The notes: generated by a model from the sequence alone, not told the origin. 39,888 bases of DNA from Tepidibacillus decaturensis (GCF_001561915.1 NZ_LSKU01000001.1:356149-396036); one strand, 5' to 3'. Numbered from the stretch's first letter, positions 26,037 through 34,485 are shown. Translations and numbers: made by a program.

Positions 26037-27790
26037 TCTGAAACGCCCCCTTTTTCGACTAAAAATTCTAGTTGTTGACGTTGATACATCTCTTTATACC
26101 ATCCCTCTAATTGCATTAATTCTTCATGACTTCCTCGCTCAATGATTTGGCCTTCTTTAAGGACGATAATCAGATCTGCGTGTTGCACAGCACTTAAACG
26201 GTGTGAGGAGATCAATGTTGTTTTATTTAAACGATTTTTTAAAAGCGATTGTAAGATGCCTTCCTCTGTCTTGGCATCCACTGCTGATAATGCATCATCT
26301 AGGATTAGAATCTCCGGATCTATAAGTAAAGCGCGGGCAATTGAGATTCTTTGTTTTTGTCCCCCAGATAAAGTGACCCCTCTTTCTCCAACCATCGTTT
26401 CATACTTTTCTTCGAATTGCAGGATATCTTTATGGATTGCAGCTAATTTTGCCACTTCGATTACTTCTTCTAACGTGGCCTTAGGTTTTGCAAAGGAAAT
26501 ATTTTCTGTTATCGTACCTGAGAAGAGGAAATGTTCCTGTGGTACATAACCGACCGAAGAGCGTAGAGCGTCTAAAGTATAATCATAGATTGATTTATAA
26601 TTAATGGTGATATCACCTTGATCGAGATCAAATTCCCGAAGTAATAAACGAAGTAACGTTGTTTTCCCACTTCCTGTTTTTCCAATCACACCAAGAGTTT
26701 GCCCTTTTTTTAATGTGAAATCAACATTTCTTAATGTTGGTTTCTCTTGTTCAGGATAGGTGAAAGAGTTAATCTGATAGGCTAGATCGCCAGTAGGAGG
26801 CTGCTTAATTGCACCTACTTTGTCAACAATGGCAGGTTTAACATGAAGTAACTCCTGAACGCGATCATAGGAAGCACGACCACGTTCAACTATATTAAAT
26901 AACCAACCAAAAGCTAACATTGGCCAGATCAATTGACCCAAATAAATTGTAAAAGATGTCAACTGACCAATCGTCATCTCTTTCCCTATCACAAATTTGG
27001 CGCCAAAGGCCACTGCAAGAAAGAAAGAGATCCCTACAATCAATTGAATGGTAGGATCAAATAATGAATCGACTTTGGCTACTGCAATATTCTTTTTAAC
27101 CGTATCCATGGATTGATTTGCAAAAATATTCTTTTCTGCCTCTTCTTGACCAAATGCTTTAATAACACGAATTCCCGAGACATTTTCCTGAACTTTTTCA
27201 TTTAAATGAGAGAAGGCATCTTGTGCTTGAAAAAAACGTTCGTGTACGAGAGAACCATAAAAGTTAGTCAGCCAAGCCATAAAAGGCATGGGTAAAAGCG
27301 TAATCAGCGTTAATTTCCAACTAATTGTAGTGGCCATGGCCACGATGACAAGTGTTCCCATTGTTAAGGAGTCTACTAGGGTTAAAACCCCTTCTCCAGC
27401 AGTGCCTTCAATCGCTTGAATATCATTGGTTGAATGAGCCATTAGATCACCGATTCGGTGCTTATGATAAAATTGCGATGATAATTTTGTAAAATGATCA
27501 TATAAACGTTGGCGTAACAAGGCTCCCAATTTAACGGCAGATCCAAAGATCATCATACGCCAAATATAGCGCAAGACGTACATAAGGATTCCGGCAAATA
27601 AAATAAGCAAAATCCATAGCAATAATTGTTCTGTCGTTAACGTTTGTCCTTTGATTTGATCGACGATTTTACCAACGGCATAGGGTGGAAATAAATTAAG
27701 GAATGAGACCAACATCAAAAGAAGAACACCAGTGATATAGCTCTTTCTTTCTAACTTAAAAAACCACCATAAATCCCGAAAAATACTCAT
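26033..27790 (-). CDS. ABC multidrug exporter half-transporter, degenerate-site partner (YheI/BmrC-like)
   Basis: 585 aa: a membrane domain (residues ~1-310) with an exporter fold followed by a nucleotide-binding domain. Walker A is GKTGSGKTT, and the signature LSGGQKQR is canonical. Walker B reads LILDDALS, with Asp in place of the catalytic Glu, which marks the degenerate site of heterodimeric exporters. First gene of a two-gene operon with a good promoter at 27841-27869. No leader peptide like BmrB was found in the short (about 40-nt) leader. Confidence 0.9.
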   Translation of the reverse strand: MSIFRDLWWFFKLERKSYITGVLLLMLVSFLNLFPPYAVGKIVDQIKGQTLTTEQLLLWILLILFAGILMYVLRYIWRMMIFGSAVKLGALLRQRLYDHFTKLSSQFYHKHRIGDLMAHSTNDIQAIEGTAGEGVLTLVDSLTMGTLVIVAMATTISWKLTLITLLPMPFMAWLTNFYGSLVHERFFQAQDAFSHLNEKVQENVSGIRVIKAFGQEEAEKNIFANQSMDTVKKNIAVAKVDSLFDPTIQLIVGISFFLAVAFGAKFVIGKEMTIGQLTSFTIYLGQLIWPMLAFGWLFNIVERGRASYDRVQELLHVKPAIVDKVGAIKQPPTGDLAYQINSFTYPEQEKPTLRNVDFTLKKGQTLGVIGKTGSGKTTLLRLLLREFDLDQGDITINYKSIYDYTLDALRSSVGYVPQEHFLFSGTITENISFAKPKATLEEVIEVAKLAAIHKDILQFEEKYETMVGERGVTLSGGQKQRISIARALLIDPEILILDDALSAVDAKTEEGILQSLLKNRLNKTTLISSHRLSAVQHADLIIVLKEGQIIERGSHEELMQLEGWYKEMYQRQQLEFLVEKGGVSE

Positions 27791-27811
27791 AAAGACTCCT
27801 TTCTTGTGTTG

Positions 27812-27897
27812 TTATATGGAATATAAAGCCGCGGTTTGGAAATTATATCTCGTTTTTGTTGCAAAGTAAAGATTTTTTTGAATTTTCCTTCCATATA
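27812..27897. repeat. 10-bp inverted repeat flanking the ABC exporter promoter
   Basis: TTATATGGAA (27812-27821) and TTCCATATAA (27888-27897) are perfect reverse complements that bracket the promoter at 27841-27869. Possible paired operator half-sites; could also be chance in AT-rich DNA. Confidence 0.35.
27841..27869 (-). promoter_or_regulatory. Sigma-A promoter of the ABC exporter operon
   Basis: On the minus strand TTTACT (27864-27869) and TATAAT (27841-27846) are separated by 17 bp; transcription would start about 40 bp before the first gene. Confidence 0.8.
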
Positions 27898-28259
27898 ATC
27901 AATCGGAACAAGCATTAAAGAAAACAGTCACTTTTGTTGATTTTGTATCTAAAAATAGATGTAATTTATGGATGTAATTCTAATAATTACATCTTTTTGA
28001 TCTGAGTAAATCTACTAATTTTTAAATACTTTTATTAAAATGAAAGAGGGATTTTTCCAGTACTGCTCTATATTTTGGGAATTTATGAAGAAAATATGAA
28101 GAAAGATGTGAACATCAGTAAACCAAAAACTAGCAAAGAAGTTGGTAGATATTACATCGTCCATCACAACACTACCTATGTTACCATGTAAATACGCACC
28201 AAGAATAAATCTAAATCCTAGAATAAGAGATTTAGAAAAAACAACATAGGAGGTTATGT
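27870..28259. other. Non-coding gap ahead of the NlpC/P60 gene
   Basis: About 390 bp. It contains two GATGTAATT direct repeats (around 27957 and 27971) and a terminator-like hairpin at 27971-27998 with no gene before it on that strand. No c-di-AMP riboswitch, which often precedes NlpC/P60 genes in Bacillus, could be recognised. A good AGGAGG lies just before 28260; no convincing promoter was found. Confidence 0.5.
27971..27998 (+). terminator. Orphan terminator-like hairpin
   Basis: GATGTAATT (27971-27979) pairs perfectly with AATTACATC (27985-27993), followed by T5. No plus-strand gene precedes it; it may end a small RNA or a leader transcript. Confidence 0.6.
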
Positions 28260-29240
28260 ATGAGATATACTGCAAAGAAACTGGCTGGCTTGGCTATTGC
28301 CACCACAATGGTATTTGGTTCCTTTGGACCAACAAGTGCTATTTTACCAAGCTTAACCGCTCAAGCAGCAACTGTATCAAGTACAGACATAACAAGGGAT
28401 GCGTTAAATCAAGTAGGAGTACCATTTAAATATGGAGGAGCCTCTCCTCAAGAAGGATTCGATACTTCAGGTTTAATCTATTACGTTTACCAAAAGAATG
28501 GAATTGACTCACCTCGAACAGTGAAGTCTCAAGCATTCTATGGCGTTCATGTAGATCGTAATGAATTAAAACCAGGAGATGTGGTGTTCTTTTCCTATAA
28601 GGGATCCTATCCTGACTTCAATGGAATCTATTTAGGTGATGAAAAGTTTGTTAGTTCTTTCAGTGGAAAGGTAGCTGTTCATTCGTTATCTACAAGTTAC
28701 TATAATGGTAAGTATTTTGGTGCGAGACGATTTTTAACAAGTGGACAAACTTCAACAGGAGCAACATCAACGCCTTCAACGCCAACATCACTAACGAATA
28801 ATACGGGTTCATCTAATACGGGGTCAACTGCTCCATCAACAGTCCCTACTTTAACCAACACGATCGCAGATTCAATTATTGAGACTGGTGAAAAGTATAT
28901 GGGAACACCATATCAATTTGGTGCGAGAGCCTATCAAACCAATACATTTGATTGTTCTTCTTTTACACAATATGTCTTTTATAAGAATGGGATCAAATTA
29001 CCAAGAAATTCTCGTCAACAATCTACTGTTGGTGCATATGTACCATATGGAAAATGGCAAAAAGGAGATTTACTCTTCTATACCTTACCTGGATATAATG
29101 GTAGAATTGGCCACGTGGCCATCTACGCTGGTAATGGAAAAGTACTTCATACCTATGGTAAACCAGGTGTAACATATACTGATATGAATGTTAGATGGTT
29201 GAAAGATTACTATGTTACAGCACGTCGTGTGATTAAATAA
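28260..29240 (+). CDS. Secreted protein with two NlpC/P60 domains, first one inactive
   Basis: 326 aa. A signal peptide ends near AQA-A (residues 35-37). Domain 1 (residues ~40-160) keeps the NlpC/P60 outline, but the catalytic Cys of the FDCSG motif is Thr69 (GFDTSG) and the His of HVGIY is Phe120. A Ser/Thr/Pro-rich linker follows (~161-200). Domain 2 has Cys232 (TFDCSS) and His285 (IGHVAIY) and looks like an active gamma-D-glutamyl-diamino acid endopeptidase of cell-wall peptides. The dead domain may bind peptidoglycan. It stands alone, with AGGAGG before the start and a terminator after it. Confidence 0.92.
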   Translation: MRYTAKKLAGLAIATTMVFGSFGPTSAILPSLTAQAATVSSTDITRDALNQVGVPFKYGGASPQEGFDTSGLIYYVYQKNGIDSPRTVKSQAFYGVHVDRNELKPGDVVFFSYKGSYPDFNGIYLGDEKFVSSFSGKVAVHSLSTSYYNGKYFGARRFLTSGQTSTGATSTPSTPTSLTNNTGSSNTGSTAPSTVPTLTNTIADSIIETGEKYMGTPYQFGARAYQTNTFDCSSFTQYVFYKNGIKLPRNSRQQSTVGAYVPYGKWQKGDLLFYTLPGYNGRIGHVAIYAGNGKVLHTYGKPGVTYTDMNVRWLKDYYVTARRVIK

Positions 29241-29254
29241 GCAATATAGCAGTA

Positions 29255-29286
29255 AAAAAGTGAAGGATTGATTCCTTCACTTTTTT
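29255..29286 (+). terminator. Terminator after the NlpC/P60 gene
   Basis: AAAAAGTGAAGGA (29255-29267) pairs with TCCTTCACTTTTT (29273-29285). Confidence 0.88.
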
Positions 29287-29335
29287 GCTTTTATACTATC
29301 ATCCCTTGTTTATATTAGGCATAGATTTTAAATTA

Positions 29336-29364
29336 TTGAAAAAAAATAAATGATGAAATATACT
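29336..29364 (+). promoter_or_regulatory. Promoter of the metal-efflux operon
   Basis: TTGAAA (29336-29341), 17-bp spacer, TATACT (29359-29364). The operator at 29375-29394 covers the region just after the -10. Confidence 0.8.
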
Positions 29365-29374
29365 ACTATTAAAC

Positions 29375-29394
29375 ATATGAACAATTATTCATAT
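29375..29394 (+). promoter_or_regulatory. SmtB/CadC-type 12-2-12 operator
   Basis: ATATGAACAATTATTCATAT is an inverted repeat (TGAA...TTCA) that matches the class operator of ArsR/SmtB repressors. It overlaps the predicted transcription start, so binding of the apo-repressor should block initiation. Confidence 0.85.
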
Positions 29395-29417
29395 AAACAT
29401 ATGAAAGGGGGATAAAG

Positions 29418-29789
29418 GTGGCTGAAACAAAACGTTATGCAGAAACCTGTAGTTGTACCATCATTCATAATGATGTAGTCACGAATGTGAAAGAAGCAAT
29501 GCCAGAAGAAGAAACACTTTATGATTTAGCAGAACTATTTAAGGTGTTTGGTGACACGACGAGGATTAAAATTTTATATGCCTTATTTGAAGCTGAAATG
29601 TGTGTATGTGATATCGCAGCCCTTCTTGGGATGAATCAATCGGCGATCTCACACCAGCTTAAGGTCTTAAAACAAGCTAGATTAGTAAGAAATCGTAGAG
29701 AAGGGAAAATTGTTTACTATTCATTAGATGATTATCATATTAAACAGATTTTTGATCAAGGGTTAGTCCATATTAATGAAAGGTCATAG
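29418..29789 (+). CDS. cadC: ArsR/SmtB-family metal sensor (CadC-like)
   Basis: 123 aa winged-helix repressor. Both metal sites are recognisable. The alpha-3/N site comprises Cys11, Cys13 and the MCVCD pair Cys62/Cys64; the alpha-5 site is Asp105, His107, His118 and Glu121 in the DxH-x10-HxxE pattern. The recognition helix is in NQSAISHQLKVLKQARLV. Thiol sites favour Cd/Pb and the alpha-5 site favours Zn in studied proteins. It starts the operon with the P-type ATPase, after an operator and promoter. Confidence 0.93.
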   Translation: MAETKRYAETCSCTIIHNDVVTNVKEAMPEEETLYDLAELFKVFGDTTRIKILYALFEAEMCVCDIAALLGMNQSAISHQLKVLKQARLVRNRREGKIVYYSLDDYHIKQIFDQGLVHINERS

Positions 29790-29812
29790 ACGAGAGCGAG
29801 GAGGAAGGAGAA

Positions 29813-32098
29813 ATGAGTTCGACAACGATAATAGAAAAAAGAGAACTTATTTTGGAAGGTTTGGATTGTGCAAGCTGTGCAGCAAAAATAGAAGCAAAAG
29901 TAAAAGAGTTAGATGGAATTAAAGATGGGTCGATCAATTTTGTTACACAGGTATTAACTCTAGAAATTAATAAACCTGATCGGACTGATTATTTGATATC
30001 TGAGGTTAAAGCAATTGTCAATGAATTAGAGCCAGATGTGATCATTCAGGAAAAAACAACGAAAAAACTAACGAAAGCTTCTAAACTATTTATTGAAGTA
30101 AATGATAAAAGCCATTTACCTAGTCTTATTGAAGAAGCAAAAAAAATTGTAGTGAATATTGAACCAGATGTGAAAGTACATGAGGAAATAAAAACAGCAA
30201 ATAAGCATTCACTTCAAGATGACCATGACCATGGCCATGGTCATGGTGAAGCAGGGGAAATGAAGAAAGAGTTAATTCAATTAGGGATTGGTACAGCGTT
30301 TTTTGCCATAGCCATTGCTTTTAAGTTTACTTTTTGGATGGAGTTTCTATTATATTTCATCAGTTACATCTTAATTGGTGGAGAGGTTTTAGTAAGGGCA
30401 GGGAAAAATATTAAACGAGGTCAAATATTTGACGAAAATTTCTTAATGAGTATAGCCACCATTGGCGCCTTTGCAATAGGAGAGTTTCCAGAAGGGGTAG
30501 CCGTTATGCTGTTCTATCAAGTTGGTGAATTATTTCAAGACTTAGCTGTAAATCGATCCCGTAAATCGATCGCTGCATTAATGGATATTCGTCCTGACTA
30601 TGCCAATCTAAGAATAGGTGAAGAGGTTAAAAGGGTTTCTCCAGAAGAAGTAAACGTTGGGGATGTCATTATTGTTAAACCGGGTGAAAGAGTGCCGCTC
30701 GATGGCAAAATCATTGAAGGCAGCTCAATGGTTGATACGTCCGCTTTAACTGGCGAATCAATTCCTAGGGAGGTAGAGGTAGAAAGTGAAATCCTTGGTG
30801 GGTTTATCAATAAAAATGGGCTTATTGCTGTTGAAGTCACGAAAGAATTTGGAGAATCAACTGTTTCTAAAATCTTAGATTTGGTGCAAAATGCAAGTAG
30901 TAAAAAAGCTCCGACAGAGAATTTTATAACGAAATTTTCAAGATACTATACGCCCATTGTTGTTGTAATTGCTCTCTTATTGGCTCTAATACCCCCACTT
31001 GTGGTTGAAGGGGCTACTTTTTCACAGTGGATCTATCGAGCCCTTATTTTCTTGGTCATTTCCTGTCCATGCGCATTGGTGATTTCCATCCCATTAGGAT
31101 TTTTCGGAGGAATTGGCGGAGCATCCAGAAATGGAATTTTAGTTAAAGGTGGAAATTATTTAGAGGCATTGAATAACGTAGATATAGTTGTCTTTGATAA
31201 AACAGGCACGCTTACAAAAGGAGTATTTAATGTAACAGAGATTCATGCGAAAGAATCGATGTCAAACGATGAATTGTTGGAAATAGCAGCCTATGCTGAG
31301 AACTATTCCAACCATCCAATCGCCTTATCCATTTTAAAAGCTTATGGTAAAGAAGTGAACAGAGACGAGATTGAAAACTATGAAGAGATTAGTGGTTATG
31401 GTATAAAGGTTAGTGTTAAGGGGAAAGAGATCATTGCTGGTAATCGTAAATTGATGACCAAAGAAGGTATTGAATTTGAACAGGTAGACGCACCTGGAAC
31501 GATCGTTCATATTGCAATAGATCAGCAATACGCTGGTTATATTGTGATTTCTGATGAGATAAAAGAGGATTCAATTGATGCCATTCGCTCTTTAAAAGAA
31601 ATTGGAGTAAGAAAAACAGTGATGTTAACCGGAGATATTCAAAATGTTGGAGAAAAAGTTGCTACACAACTAGGATTAGATGAAGTTCATGCCGAGTTGC
31701 TTCCAGATCAAAAAGTAGAGAAATTAGAAATTCTTGATGCGAAAAAGCCTCATAAAGGAAATTTAGTTTTTGTCGGCGATGGAATCAATGATGCACCTGT
31801 ATTGGCAAGGGCAGATATTGGGATCGCAATGGGTGGTTTAGGTTCTGATGCAGCGATAGAGGCTGCGGACGTTGTCATCATGACTGATGAACCTTCAAAA
31901 ATTGCTACTGCCATCAAAATTGCAAGACACACCAGAAAGATTGTATGGCAAAATATTATTTTTGCATTAGGTATGAAATTATTTGTACTTGTACTTGGTG
32001 CAGGTGGTTTAGCAACTATGTGGGAAGCGGTGTTTGCTGATGTTGGTGTTGCATTACTTGCAGTATTAAATGCTATGAGAATACCCCTTAAAAAGTAG
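29813..32098 (+). CDS. cadA: Zn2+/Cd2+/Pb2+-exporting P-type ATPase
   Basis: 761 aa P1B-type ATPase of the ZntA/CadA type. An N-terminal heavy-metal domain carries CASC (residues 19-22). A second ferredoxin-like stretch without Cys follows, then the His-rich linker HDHGHGHGE (~138-146). The transmembrane metal site is the CPC motif in SCPCALVISIP (~417-419), the phosphorylation site is DKTGT (~462), and MLTGD and GDGINDAPVLA complete the ATPase core. It exports divalent soft metals from the cytosol. It follows the CadC-like gene by 23 bp. Confidence 0.95.
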   Translation: MSSTTIIEKRELILEGLDCASCAAKIEAKVKELDGIKDGSINFVTQVLTLEINKPDRTDYLISEVKAIVNELEPDVIIQEKTTKKLTKASKLFIEVNDKSHLPSLIEEAKKIVVNIEPDVKVHEEIKTANKHSLQDDHDHGHGHGEAGEMKKELIQLGIGTAFFAIAIAFKFTFWMEFLLYFISYILIGGEVLVRAGKNIKRGQIFDENFLMSIATIGAFAIGEFPEGVAVMLFYQVGELFQDLAVNRSRKSIAALMDIRPDYANLRIGEEVKRVSPEEVNVGDVIIVKPGERVPLDGKIIEGSSMVDTSALTGESIPREVEVESEILGGFINKNGLIAVEVTKEFGESTVSKILDLVQNASSKKAPTENFITKFSRYYTPIVVVIALLLALIPPLVVEGATFSQWIYRALIFLVISCPCALVISIPLGFFGGIGGASRNGILVKGGNYLEALNNVDIVVFDKTGTLTKGVFNVTEIHAKESMSNDELLEIAAYAENYSNHPIALSILKAYGKEVNRDEIENYEEISGYGIKVSVKGKEIIAGNRKLMTKEGIEFEQVDAPGTIVHIAIDQQYAGYIVISDEIKEDSIDAIRSLKEIGVRKTVMLTGDIQNVGEKVATQLGLDEVHAELLPDQKVEKLEILDAKKPHKGNLVFVGDGINDAPVLARADIGIAMGGLGSDAAIEAADVVIMTDEPSKIATAIKIARHTRKIVWQNIIFALGMKLFVLVLGAGGLATMWEAVFADVGVALLAVLNAMRIPLKK

Positions 32099-32111
32099 TT
32101 CAAGGGGTATT
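32080..32111. terminator. Hairpin between convergent genes
   Basis: AATACCCCTT (32080-32089) pairs perfectly with AAGGGGTATT (32102-32111). There is no clear T run on either side, so termination strength is uncertain. Confidence 0.5.
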
Positions 32112-32316
32112 ATACTCGAATAACCATATAATCTCCAGTTTTTAGCTGAACGATATCTGCTTTTAAGGCTTTAGCAATATCTACGGATAAGGTTTTCTGA
32201 ATTTCTTCATTTTCAGCATATAAAGCAATAGGATTTCCGGCGAGTACTCTATTTTTATCTAATGTAATATAAGCTAAAATCTCATAGCTAGGTTTCATAG
32301 TTGCTTCTCTTCCCAT
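32110..32316 (-). CDS. Small partner protein of YIEGIA (capping complex subunit type)
   Basis: 68 aa soluble protein (MKPSYEILAYITLDKNRVLAGN). It follows the YIEGIA gene directly: the YIEGIA stop lies just before this start, and its ribosome site GGGGAGG is within the last codons of YIEGIA, implying coupled translation. The assignment rests on size and constant pairing with YIEGIA genes in spore formers, from memory. The role is presumed in spore-envelope assembly, unproven here. Confidence 0.65.
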   Translation of the reverse strand: MGREATMKPSYEILAYITLDKNRVLAGNPIALYAENEEIQKTLSVDIAKALKADIVQLKTGDYMVIRV

Positions 32317-32318
32317 CC

Positions 32319-33215
32319 TTATTCCTCCCCAAATAAATTGGTATTCATCACTGAATGGCTCTTTTTCACAGTTTCTAATAGTGGTGTTTGGATAACCGCT
32401 TCAACTAATTTATCGTAATCGTTAAGTATAGGAACCAATGTGACTACAATTCTCCCTTTTTCATAATCTTTTCTTGTGAAATGGTAACGTTTTAAACCAA
32501 TTGCTCTCGTTGCCTCAAATAGCATCGCTTGACGTTGGCCAAAATGATCGAGTGCAATGCGAAAATGATCTTTTTTGGGATAAACGACAACGGCCATGCC
32601 TTCCTTTTGAAATAACTCACGACTATTATCGCCACCAAGTAAGTTACTGACGAAAATGTCATCGACATAAAGCTCAGAACCTTTTATTTCAATTTTCCCT
32701 GGCTTTACTTCTGCAATATCACCAACAGTTTTTCCCTTTGAAAACCGTTTTAGAATATAGATGAGAGAAAAACCAACGATTACTGACCCTATCACCTTAG
32801 GGACATATGAAAAGGGTAATATGTACATGGTTAGTGCAGTAAAGAGAGATACAATGAGTGAAAAATAACTTCTAGCCTCAAACGTTTTTGCAATTCCATC
32901 AATGTAAGCTGCACCTCGGAAAGTGTATTCCGTCTCTTCTAAATCTTTTAGGCTATCTCTCTCCATTTTTCTTATATCGCGAAATTGCTGAATGGCTAGA
33001 ACAAGGAAAGTGACGGCTACATAATTCTTGGACAACAGTGCTGGAATCGCCACTGCTCCTAAAGATGCAGCAATAAAACCCGTAATTAAATGAATCAGAT
33101 AGCCATTTGGATAACTAGGATATTGGCGAAAGTCTTCCTTTAGCATCAGGATTCGAGAAATGGTTCCAATCAAAATTGCAGTAAGAATTGTGATGAGATC
33201 ACGTGTTTCTAACAT
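32319..33215 (-). CDS. YIEGIA-family membrane protein
   Basis: 298 aa. Three or more membrane segments occupy the N-terminal half, and the family-naming motif appears as AAYIDGIAKTFEARSY at about residue 105. A further hydrophobic hairpin (SLFTALTMYILPFSY, VIGSVIVGFSLIYIL) precedes a soluble C-terminal domain. The family is restricted to spore-forming Firmicutes and is linked to sporulation. First gene of a two-gene minus-strand operon. Confidence 0.8.
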   Translation of the reverse strand: MLETRDLITILTAILIGTISRILMLKEDFRQYPSYPNGYLIHLITGFIAASLGAVAIPALLSKNYVAVTFLVLAIQQFRDIRKMERDSLKDLEETEYTFRGAAYIDGIAKTFEARSYFSLIVSLFTALTMYILPFSYVPKVIGSVIVGFSLIYILKRFSKGKTVGDIAEVKPGKIEIKGSELYVDDIFVSNLLGGDNSRELFQKEGMAVVVYPKKDHFRIALDHFGQRQAMLFEATRAIGLKRYHFTRKDYEKGRIVVTLVPILNDYDKLVEAVIQTPLLETVKKSHSVMNTNLFGEE

Positions 33216-33520
33216 TTTTTCACCTGAATTTTTATAGTATAATTTATGTTTACTATTTTTTCTTTCCTTCCATAAAATATTCAGATGAATTTTCTGAATA
33301 CAAATTCATTATTTCTCCATATTTTGCATATATTGTAGTAGATGTAAAGGTTTGAAGGCATTCTCCCTTACGCCCTTCCATGAAAAGTGACTGTAAATAG
33401 TCACTTTTTTTGTATAACAAATAAGAAGACGTTTTAGTTAAATGATTCAACTTGCCCAAGAGATTATGCTTAAATAGCACAAACTTGATTTATCACTTGT
33501 GAAAGGAAAGGTGAAGAAAG
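33216..33520. other. Non-coding gap with bidirectional terminator
   Basis: About 300 bp between the YIEGIA operon and the merA-like remnant. It holds the hairpin at 33383-33412. On the minus strand a 42-codon frame (MEGRKGECLQTFTSTTIYAK onward, 33378 to 33253) has some protein-like character but no ribosome site, so it is not called a gene. Confidence 0.45.
33383..33412. terminator. Bidirectional terminator
   Basis: AAAAGTGACT (33383-33392) pairs perfectly with AGTCACTTTT (33399-33408), followed by T4 on the plus strand and by a shorter T run on the minus strand. Confidence 0.7.
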
Positions 33521-33590
33521 ATGTATGATTTCGTTATCATAGGTTCGGGAAGTGCTTCGTTCTCTGCAGCCATTAAAGCAGTTGAATTCG
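33521..33590 (+). pseudogene. Truncated 5' end of a merA-like flavoprotein disulfide reductase
   Basis: About 23 codons starting at ATG 33521 (with AAAGG upstream) encode MYDFVIIGSGSASFSAAIKA-VEF. This is the FAD-binding beta-alpha-beta start (GxGxxxxxAA) of mercuric reductase-like enzymes. After about 33588 the similarity stops, the rest of the enzyme, including the CxxxxC redox motif, is absent, and the sequence runs into the convergent tauE gene. The frame continues to 33991 only as antisense of tauE. It is a recombination remnant. Confidence 0.75.
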
Positions 33591-33603
33591 ATGACAGTCG
33601 CCT

Positions 33604-34377
33604 TCAAATGATATCAAGCCAAATTTTGATTGCGGTTCCTAAAATAAGGATGGCCAATACATATTGCAATGATTTGGCTTTCATTTTTTTCCCTACTTTT
33701 GCCCCTAGCGGAGCCCCGGCTAAGCTTCCTATGACTGTCCAAAAGGTTGGCCAAAAGAGAATTGACCTTGACATGACTTTTCCAACCGTTCCACCAATCG
33801 ATGATAGAAATACAATAACTAAAGAGGAAGCAATAGTAGTACGAAGAGGAATCTTTAAGAAAAACAGCATGATTGGAATTAAAATAAAGGCCCCACCTGC
33901 ACCGACAATACCTGAGACAACCCCAACAATAAAAGCTAAGATTGCAGCCAATATACGATTATATCTAAGTTCTGGTTCATGTTCTTCCTGAACTGGTCTA
34001 GGAATGAACATTAAGATTGCAGCCAAAGTGGCGAGTACTCCATAGGTCATATTGATCATATCACCAGTTAGATATTTTGAACCAAAGCCTCCTAAGAGCC
34101 CCCCAATAATAATACTACTTCCCATGGTAATTACTAGATTTTTATTGATAAAATTTGATTTTTTATAGGCAAATGAAGCAGTTAAAGAAGAGAAAAAGAC
34201 TTGTAACATGGTAATAGCAGAAACTTCTTGAGGAGTAAAAGCTCCTACTCCAATCAAAACAGGTATATATAAAAGCATGGGATAATTAACGATTGCCCCT
34301 CCAATTCCAAGCATTCCAGAAAGAAAAGCACCAATCAATCCAATAAAGAAAAGAATCATCGCCAAGGAAATAGTCAA
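33604..34377 (-). CDS. TauE/SafE-family sulfite/thiosulfate exporter-like protein
   Basis: 257 aa, about eight membrane helices. The two inverted halves each begin with the glycine-rich family motif: FLSGMLGIGGAIVNYPMLL near the N terminus and VVSGIVGAGGAFILIPIML near residue 155. Members export sulfite, thiosulfate or organosulfonates. It has its own promoter and a rhodanese gene upstream on the same strand, which points to handling of reactive sulfur. Its 3' end abuts the merA-like remnant. Confidence 0.88.
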   Translation of the reverse strand: MTISLAMILFFIGLIGAFLSGMLGIGGAIVNYPMLLYIPVLIGVGAFTPQEVSAITMLQVFFSSLTASFAYKKSNFINKNLVITMGSSIIIGGLLGGFGSKYLTGDMINMTYGVLATLAAILMFIPRPVQEEHEPELRYNRILAAILAFIVGVVSGIVGAGGAFILIPIMLFFLKIPLRTTIASSLVIVFLSSIGGTVGKVMSRSILFWPTFWTVIGSLAGAPLGAKVGKKMKAKSLQYVLAILILGTAIKIWLDII

Positions 34378-34410
34378 AGAAGAATCACCTCTAGCTTTGT
34401 TGTTTATTGT

Positions 34411-34459
34411 GATACCGGTATGCGTATACCAGTTTATTTTGTTTAGCTCAATTAGTCAA
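34411..34459 (-). promoter_or_regulatory. Promoter and candidate CstR-type operator of tauE
   Basis: On the minus strand TTGACT (34454-34459), 17-bp spacer and TAAACT (34431-34436), followed directly by GGTATACGCATACCGGTATC (34411-34430). This contains the palindrome ATACCGGTAT and an overlapping GGTAT-N4-ATACC repeat. The rhodanese gene has the same -35, spacer length and -10 with ATACCCGTAT after it. ATACC/GGTAT arms are typical of CsoR/CstR-family operators; binding by the regulator at 23737 is inferred. Confidence 0.7.
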
Positions 34460-34485
34460 CAAAGAACCATAATTTAACTAAAGAG

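Noticed and set aside
28015-28275. 86-codon minus-strand frame upstream of the NlpC/P60 gene
   Set aside because: Overlaps the NlpC/P60 ribosome site and start, has no family resemblance, and lies in AT-rich DNA where such frames are expected.
33253-33480. 75-codon minus-strand frame between the YIEGIA operon and the merA remnant
   Set aside because: It runs through a terminator hairpin and has no ribosome site; only its last ~42 codons look protein-like, which is not enough to call a gene.
33521-33991. A 156-codon plus-strand frame starting with a flavoprotein motif
   Set aside because: Only the first ~23 codons resemble a protein family; the rest is antisense to the intact tauE gene. Called a truncated remnant instead.
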